Shown piece by piece: positions 57,230 through 64,000 of a DNA stretch of 64,000 bases (within the stretch, counting starts at the first letter, position 1; each line of letters opens with the position of its first letter). The stretch comes from Pseudopyrenochaeta lycopersici. Taxonomy: Eukaryota > Ascomycota > Dothideomycetes > Pleosporales > Pseudopyrenochaetaceae. The notes below the pieces were generated by a model. That model did no database searches, was not told where the DNA came from, and was given only the letters and a program-made list of their open reading frames with translations. Position numbers and translations under genes: made by a program. Where the stretch lies: assembly GCA_003313425.1 (NCBI GenBank), contig NHZP01000048.1:1-64000 (forward strand), read 5' to 3'.

Positions 57230-60069
57230 ACCAATTCAGTGCTTTAAGTCCGAGGTATGCGAAAGCGATCAATGTATTTGTAGACAAAAGGAGCCATGCG
57301 AGATTGGTCGGACCGAAGTGTCATATTGCCCCGTCGTGCGGTACAGGGCGATCAAGGTACGGATAATCTAGAGGTACTAGATACATGTTCTTGCGGGAAA
57401 TAAGACTCTGGGAGCATGATTGTTTTGTGCGATGAGCTGCCACCACACGGTCTTCGTGTGTGTCATGGAATTTATGAAACATGTGTTTTGTGCGCAACCA
57501 GAATGAGCTTGAAGAAACAATGACGATCCGCTGACGACGCAAACGATCTGCACGCAGTGAGTTTCCACGAAACGGGCTAAGAATGACAGTTTCTCAGCTC
57601 GGTAATTATGTCTTAGCAACTACTCCCGCGCGTTCGGCTTACCAACCACTCCGCGCGTCTGCAGGGCTGTAACTCCGCAGCTTGATAATGTTTTAGCGTA
57701 GATGTTGTCGTCCTCTGGTACTTTAATGAAAGTGGGAAATAAGGACCGCGTGCTCACGCAACACAATGCAGAACAACCTTATTAGACAGCTGACCACGCA
57801 ATGTCTTTTCATTACAGACGGTCACAAAACAACGATTGTGTTCTTAGTATTTAGTATTTGAGCCACTATTCATCTTCACCCAGGTCAATGGATCGGCCCC
57901 GGAGTCACCTCGATCATCTTTGATTCATTGCAGAATAAAGGCTAACGATACGCCGGGCTAAGATTGCAGCGACGCGGATATGATTGCGTCAATGATGACA
58001 ATATTATTTGTAGGCACGGAGCCAGCGTATCTCTCTGGTGCGTTTGAACATGGACATTGGATTCTATTGCCAGTTACGCAGGCCACCTAGGCGCTCCGTT
58101 TGCATAAGGCTGTAAGTAAGGAGACCGGCGAAGCCACCGATAGCTACGGAAAGAAGATAAGCGCTGCTCAATCTGAATTAGATATTAGGCACAAGAGCCA
58201 GCATGGAAGGTGAAAGACCCACCGCCTTTGCGGCTCATACCTAACATACTAGCAAGGAGCCAAATCTAAGACACATCTAGGGAAGAAACCTACCTCTATT
58301 GTGCTAAGGAGAAAAGTACAGACAGCAGAGTCTATTAAAATCAAGTAAAACCTTACACGATTATTTATATACCCTACGAGAAGGCAATAAAAGCGCTAGT
58401 TGGCTACTCCAACTCTGCGTATGATTATATTAGAGGGGACTTTAAGCAAGAAGTAGTTTAAGAAGGAAAGGACTAGGACAGTAGTATATCAGTTTCTAGT
58501 CTAGAGCTAGAGATCTTCGGCTACACCAATCTGTAGGTTATCAATGCAACCTCCTTTGTTCGCTTCAGTAAGGATTGTTACATTACCTTGGACGATAAAT
58601 AATATAGACTACAGTGCACTCAAAATAAGTAGCAATCTCCAATGAATCTTCTGTATGCACTTGTTCTCTTTCATCTCGTCAAACACTTCCATTCTAGGAA
58701 AGTTATATTGTTCCCTCTGAAGCACATCGAGCTTATAGTCGTCGCTGCTGCTCATCTTCATAAGGATCTGTAGAATTAGCCCTTTTTATCCTTGGAATGG
58801 TAGGTAGGTATGAATATGCCTGTTGCTTAAGCACAAGAGCATTCATGGCCTCGGCATAAGAATGGGGGACGTCTGGAGTCTCTTTGCAACGGAAAGGTCG
58901 TGGCCTAGCATTTCTCGGCCTTCGGCATCGACGGTGCCGCAAATGATGCGGCTAAGCGGACCATTACAGAGTTCTCGAGCGGTAACGACGTTCTCATAGG
59001 TTACGTGTACACAAAAAAGAGTTAAAAGCTCTCAATATAGATCAGACAACAATGATAGGAGGGGTCCACACTATCCCACAGTCTGAGTGCGTACCTACCT
59101 CCAAATCCGCGGCACTTACAGTCAGGCAACCACTGCGTCAAGATCGTCGGGCTGAACCTTCATAATTTTACCAGACTCGAACCTTCCGGCGAGCGTTGAG
59201 GCCATAGAGTTTTGCTATGAATCTAGAAGATGCGGAGGACCTCGGGTGTCGCAACCTATCCGTGCGCATGGCCGTCTTCCCGGATCACATCCGCGCCGTC
59301 GACACGGGTGCTATCCGTGCAGACCTGGAGCTATGCGACGCTACCAATTCATTCCTGGACATGTTGCATCACTACGGATCAAAATCGGCCCCATTCTCAT
59401 AAGAGGCAAAGCTTTTGGGCCTAAGACTCCGCTCATCATGGTTCGAGTTATCAGAGGTCAACAATGAAGTCACTTAAACCAGTCTAACTTAAACTAGTAG
59501 TAGCTAAACGTAGAAAAGCTAGATTATTACCAGATCAAGCTAGACTGGCTTGATCCGCGTCCTTCGCTGCAAGTTACACTCTTGATAAATATTATGTCTG
59601 GCAGTTGGAAGTCCTTATAGATATTGTCCTAGGGAATGAAACATGAACTAGTATTCTTAGGAACCAGCGAAATAAGTTCTAGGAATGGTTTGCTGTATAA
59701 GGGGCGAAAAGGGGGAAAGAAGATTGGCAAGGTAGCAAGGTTGCCCATGGCAATTTCACTTAAAACCCTTGAAGCGAAAACAAAAGCTCTCCTATTCGGA
59801 GTTAAGAGGTTTGCGCTCCATATATTTGTCAGAATTGTGCTCTTCGCCTTGGTCTTTGCCAAATTTCAATAGAGTTTAAACTATCTCCGATGGTTGTACT
59901 CGGGACCTGCACGGTCAACTACAGATAGTAGTGTCAAACCGGCGGAATATGCCACATGAGCGTACACATATACACCTGATATTAATGGCATATCTAACCC
60001 CGGTTGGGATCCCTATAATAGGGAGTTAGAACAAATCCTGTATGACAAATGTATGGAATTGAGATTTCG
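57230..60069. other. Spacer between the divergent esterase genes
   Basis: No gene can be assigned. The GC-richer part 58720-59470 may hold a broken minus-strand gene: MASTLAGRFESGKIMKV at about 59202-59152, then ARELCNGPLSRIICGTVDA near 58975-58915, and NALVLKQQAYSYLP near 58838-58790 in another frame. I do not recognise the protein. The plus frames at 59217-59467 overlap each other and are not supported. 58060-58560 is AT-rich; 59636-59872 has an unrecognised 78-codon plus frame. Confidence 0.3.
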
Positions 60070-60078
60070 TATATATAC
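60070..60078 (+). promoter_or_regulatory. TATA-like box of the 60206-62111 esterase
   Basis: GTATATATAC-type run about 130 bp upstream of the ATG at 60206. Confidence 0.35.
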
Positions 60079-60205
60079 ACATGTTTCCCGACATAGGCTG
60101 CTTATTTACATCCAATCTATATTCACAAAACACTTCACAGAATACTCCTCCACGACAGCCATAGTAATCTGGTTTAAAAACTTCAAAAACAATACAAAAA
60201 CCATT

Positions 60206-62111
60206 ATGTTCAACTTGAAGAATGAACTTGCGCTTGCGAGTTTTGCGCTGCTGATAAATTCCGCGGCCGCTATTGCCTATCAACGTCTTCCTGTTGTGGA
60301 TCTTGGCTACGAACTGCATCAGGCAGCAAGCTTCAATGTAAGTTACAACCCTTCTATTGGCTCTGGTCACTACCACAGATGCATTCGGTGAAGCTAATTC
60401 TTGGATAGCGCACAGGAGGCTATTACAATTTCACCAATATTCGATACGCAGCACCTCCTCTAGGAAACCTACGCTTCGCTCCTCCTCAACCTCCAGCTGT
60501 GAATAGATCTGCGATAGAAACTGGAAATATACCAAGGCTGTGCCCGCAAGCTCCCACGGGCTGGATTTCCACCGCTCTCCCACTTATGTCCCAGTACACT
60601 GCGGGCCTACCAATCAACGTATCTTCAAGCAGCCCAGCCGACCAGCCATTGCCGCCAATTGACCCTAGGACGACTGAAGACTGCCTATTCTTAGACGTCA
60701 TGGTGCCTAAAAAATTATTCGAGGCTGCAGAAGATGGAGCAGGCGCGCCTGTTTTAGGTCAGTGGTGTCTCTTATTTAAACTCAATATCAATGATATTCA
60801 CTTTTTTGCTGTTCATTTGCTGATGAATTTGACCAGTTTGGATTTATGGTGGCGGATACACTGCTGGTGAGAAGGCCACTAATCCCCTCAGTAATCCTGG
60901 TGGTCTTTTGCGAAGAAGCAACGATACGATGATCTTCGTAGCATTAAACTACCGCTTGGGAGCTTTCGGTTGGCTTTCTGGCCCAGATTTTCAGCAGGAT
61001 GGCACAGCCAATGTGGGGCTTTACGATCAGCGCCTCGCCTTGGAGTGGGTACAGGAAAACATTGCGAAGTTTGGCGGAGACCCCAAACGAGTTACAGTCA
61101 TGGGCGAGAGTGCTGGCGCAGGCAGTATCATACATCAAATTACGGTTCGTTGTAACTCTTTGCATTACAAACGGATGGTCACATTAATTATTCTAGGCTT
61201 ATGGCGGTCAAGGAGGCAAAGGTGCCCAGGACGCTGGTGCTCCATTCAGCCAAGCAATTTTACAGTCACCGGGCTGGCTTCCGCATCCCCCAATTGCCGA
61301 GCAAGACCGGCTTTTCAACGACTTTTTGGCCAGACTAAACGTCTCAACCCTCCAGGAAGCAAGACAACTTTCAACCGAAGCACTAGTGAGGGCCAATATG
61401 GCTGTGGTAAGGGCTTCTCCGTATGGCACCTTTTCGTTTGGACCGGCTGTCGACGGTGATTTTGTTCCCGCTATTCCAGCAGTTTCACTCCTTGATGGTC
61501 GATTTGACCCCAACGTCACCATTATGGTCGGCCACAATCCCGATGAAGGTGTACTTTTCACACCGCCCAATGCCACTAATGTCACCACTTTCGCAGACTC
61601 GGTTCTTGCCTTATACCCCTCTATGACTCAGGAAAATCTCGATTATGTAACAGAGACACTCTATCCGGCAGTATTTGATGGAACTTATGGATACACCGAT
61701 CCATACCGTCGCACCTCTAACATGAGGGCCGACGTGATCATTGTCTGCAACAAATTACCTGTTCTCACTGCCTACCAGCAGAAGGCCTATTCCTACCAGT
61801 TTAGCCTACCACCTGGACTCCACGGCGTGGACCTCGAGTACACATTTTATAATGATGGAGGGGCAGGTCCGTTTAATCCAGCCACATTGAGTGGGGTCGT
61901 AAGTGAGGAGGCAGCGCATTCTTTCCAGCGTTGGATTGCAGCGTTTGTCACGAGTGGACAGCCTAAGAACGTGAACGGTTTAGAATCTTTGCCTTACCCA
62001 GGAAATGAGTCGAATGCTTCCACGGTTGACTTGAACGTTGCTGGTGTGAGCATTATTACGGAATACGCTGCGGGCCGTAGGTGTGCGTTTTGGGAGTCGC
62101 TCGACTCGTAG
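60206..62111 (+). CDS. Secreted type-B carboxylesterase/lipase, second gene
   Basis: Exons 60206-60337, 60409-60757, 60837-61144, 61197-62111; introns 71, 79 and 52 bp; 567 residues. The signal peptide is LALASFALLINSAAAIA. Landmarks: GGYYNFTNIRYAAPPLGNLR, EDCLFLDVMVP, VWIYGGGYTAG (oxyanion hole, joined across intron 2), YRLGAFGWL, FGGDPKRVTVMGESAGAGS with the nucleophile Ser, Glu in NPDEGVLFTP and His in PPGLHGVDLEY. The catalytic triad is complete. First acceptor at 60408 was preferred because it restores the family's GGYYNF motif. It is more distant from the 54974 gene than from the fragment at 52420. Several N-glycosylation sites (NVT, NAT, NES) fit secretion. Confidence 0.9.
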
Positions 62112-62640
62112 CTATTTGTGTTGGTTAGATAGACAAACTTTGGCTCAAGGATCGATGATTGACTGATAGAGAGCGTCTGTACGCAAACTTAAACGGGCTG
62201 GAAAGGGCATTAGTCAGTACTTAACCTATACTATGTTCAATATAAGTTGCTTGAAGGATATTTCAATTTCCGTCTTGGCGCAACCAACGCGCAAATTCAC
62301 TGAACGTGTAGCGAACATCATTTCACCCCAGCTAAAAACGAGCCCATAGAGCAACCCTCAATAGCTATTGTAATAAAATTTTGGAATATAGTAATCTTAT
62401 AATGCATGAAATTGAGTCATGTTACTTTTATTCAGCTGGTGACCTGATGTTGCAGCCACGACGTGACACTGATGCTGATGGTGGTGATCCAGCTCCTGAT
62501 GCCTCCCCCGCACGTACAGGCTCTACCACTTGCTTCCTTTTGTTTAAAAGCTGCTTTTGGCCTATTTGAAGCTTACCTATTACTTCTTTTTGCGAACTCC
62601 ATACGATTCTGAATTAGCTTTTCGACCTTTTGAGCCTTCA
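62112..62640 (-). other. Downstream spacer with a possible transposase C-terminal fragment
   Basis: From about 62640 to 62420 the minus strand reads KLKAQKVEKLIQNRMEFAKR, then KQLLNKRKQVVEPVRAGEA in a shifted frame, ending in a stop near 62430. The Lys/Arg-rich style resembles the C-terminal tails of fungal DNA-transposon transposases. No catalytic part is present. The plus-strand frame at 62381-62569 over it is a shadow. Confidence 0.25.
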
Positions 62641-62664
62641 GTTTCTCAGAGATGTCAACAATCA

Positions 62665-62800
62665 AGCTACAATCAAGCACTTGATTGATTGGCTTGACGA
62701 TCGTCAATTCGATCAATCCAAGCCTCGTCCTAGTATTTTTGCAATCAAATCAAGCCTTAATACGAAGCTTGATTGGTTAGCTTGATTAGCTTGATGTTTT
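62665..62800. repeat. Cluster of CAATCAAGC / GCTTGATTG inverted motifs
   Basis: Within 135 bp the motif CAATCAAGC or close variants occur at least twice forward and GCTTGATTG/GCTTGATTAG at least three times in reverse, making several possible hairpins. It lies 340 bp upstream of the PiggyBac-type gene, where a transposon's subterminal repeats would be expected. Confidence 0.5.
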
Positions 62801-63136
62801 AGTGTTGCGGGAGTGTTCAGCAACATGTTTTAGCTTCGATTTCAATGAGGCTACTAAGTTTGCTGTACGAGCGATCTCGCGATACTTTCCTGGTGTTATA
62901 GTTAGCTTAGTAAGCATCTCAGCTACCTACCTAAAGCTACTTTACGCGTCCATCTTACGCGTTATCTACCTATCCCCCGCACCGCCAACATCGCCCGTAC
63001 ACGGGCCACCTAAGCTCAGCCAACCAGCGCGCAGCCCCGGCGAATCGCCGAAAACCTCAGGATTGTGTTGTAGAGCGTAGATTTTTGAATTGCCTACTAA
63101 CTTGTTAGTAAATGGAAATCAGTTATTTTTGCAAAT

Positions 63137-64000
63137 ATGCCAAGTAATTCTTCAAAGTTGAGTAATGACCCTGACTGGGTAAAATATACTCAGTACGAGA
63201 AAAAATCAGGGAAATTCCTGGATTTGCCACGCACGCCGCCATCTGAGTGGAAGCCTCTCTCTATTAGCAACGACGACACAGGCAGGGCGCGTTTACCTGA
63301 GGGAGTAGATGCTGGCGATCCTATTACTCTCTTCAATCTCTTCTTCAGCGTTGGCATCCTTGATAGGATAGCCTACCATACAAATCAACATGCTGAGAAG
63401 CTCAGAGCCGCAATAATAGACGACCCATACGTACGAGGATGGAAGCCGACGTCGCTAACTGAGCTGTATACGTACTTCGCGATAGTAATATATATGGGCC
63501 TACACAAAGAGCCGTCAGCAGAGGAATACTGGAGTAGGCTACACGCCAACGCTCCTACTCACTATATCAACAAGTACATGTCCCGCCAGCGCTGGGAGCA
63601 AATAGATCGCTATATATACTGTACAGAAGTTGAACAACTGTTTAAATCGCCGTTCGGGCGCGTGTGGGATCTCTCTGAGCATATACGCAAGCGCTCACTT
63701 GAGCTGTGGCATCCTGGTGGGTCTCAAGGTGCGATTTACTAGCTTTTTGTTAGCAATACTAACTGCGGCATCTAGGCAAGCACCTCTGCGTTGACGAAGC
63801 TATCGCCAGGTTTACTGGACGCGCCAGCGAGTTAGTAATAATTAAGACGAAGCCCACACCTGAGGGATATAAGATATGGGTCCTCGCGAGCGACGGCGTT
63901 GTACTCAACTGGCTATTTCATGCTAAGGGCGTTGGCAGAGGGCCTGTCAATCTCGCATACGACCTCTCTGAGCTGGCCTTTACCCCTACTGAGTCAGTGC
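63137..64000 (+). CDS. PiggyBac-type DDE transposase (5' part, runs off window)
   Basis: Exons 63137-63728 and 63776 onward, open to the window edge, 47-bp intron (GTGCGA...CTAACTGCGGCATCTAG with a branch-like CTAAC). About 272 residues are visible. They include LFNLFFSVGILDRIAYHTNQ, ELYTYFAIVIYMGLHKEPS, YWSRLHANAPTHYINKYMSR and the first catalytic Asp in LCVDEAIARFTGR, matching the DDE_Tnp_1_7 (PiggyBac) fold order. Later catalytic Asp residues are outside the window. There are no stops and base composition is normal, so this copy is young or single-copy. ATG at 63137 is the first in frame. Terminal TTAA sites cannot be assigned. Confidence 0.88.

Noticed and set aside
1..64000. CRISPR arrays, rRNA genes or bacterial-type operons
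   Set aside because: None seen; spliced genes and RIP show a fungal nuclear genome.

Overview
The window looks like an accessory, repeat-rich region of a filamentous ascomycete (Pezizomycotina). The evidence is five readable intron-bearing genes (introns about 47-99 bp, GT...AG) of typical fungal families, set among long AT-rich blocks eroded by C-to-T and G-to-A changes. In those blocks CAG and TGG codons have become TAG, CTAG is very common, and paired LTRs differ almost only by transitions. This is the signature of repeat-induced point mutation (RIP).

Layout: 1-2.7 kb is an eroded minus-strand coding region that, in its last 1 kb, resembles a 2-oxoglutarate/Fe(II) (TET/JBP-like) dioxygenase. 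2.9-10.8 kb is an eroded minus-strand Ty3/gypsy element (one LTR found at 10549-10797) with a 123-bp solo LTR inside. 10.8-11.4 kb is a pogo-type transposase remnant. 12.6-13.8 kb is a PTH11/rhodopsin-like membrane protein gene. 15.2-30.75 kb is a three-layer nest: a pogo-family copy split by gypsy A (15524-30566, TSD CTACT), itself split inside integrase by chromovirus gypsy B (19487-27637, TSD GTAAT). Gypsy B carries an antisense accessory gene with a cysteine cluster. 30.8-32.1 kb is a second PTH11/rhodopsin-like gene. 34.76-36.67 kb is a near-complete pogo-type transposon with TIRs. 37.6-49 kb is a Ty1/copia element split by gypsy C (38930-46951, TSD CTACT), followed by a separate copia LTR and a pogo-type terminus. 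50.1-51.4 kb is a zinc-type alcohol/formaldehyde dehydrogenase. 52.4-62.1 kb holds two secreted type-B carboxylesterases in divergent orientation plus a carboxylesterase fragment. 63.1 kb to the edge is the start of a PiggyBac-type transposase that is not RIP-damaged.

The readable genes form no obvious single pathway. The membrane receptor-like proteins, a secondary-metabolism-style dehydrogenase and secreted esterases are typical of fast-evolving gene sets near repeats. All positions and reading frames were worked out by eye; splice sites were chosen by reading frame and family fit and have not been tested against transcripts.
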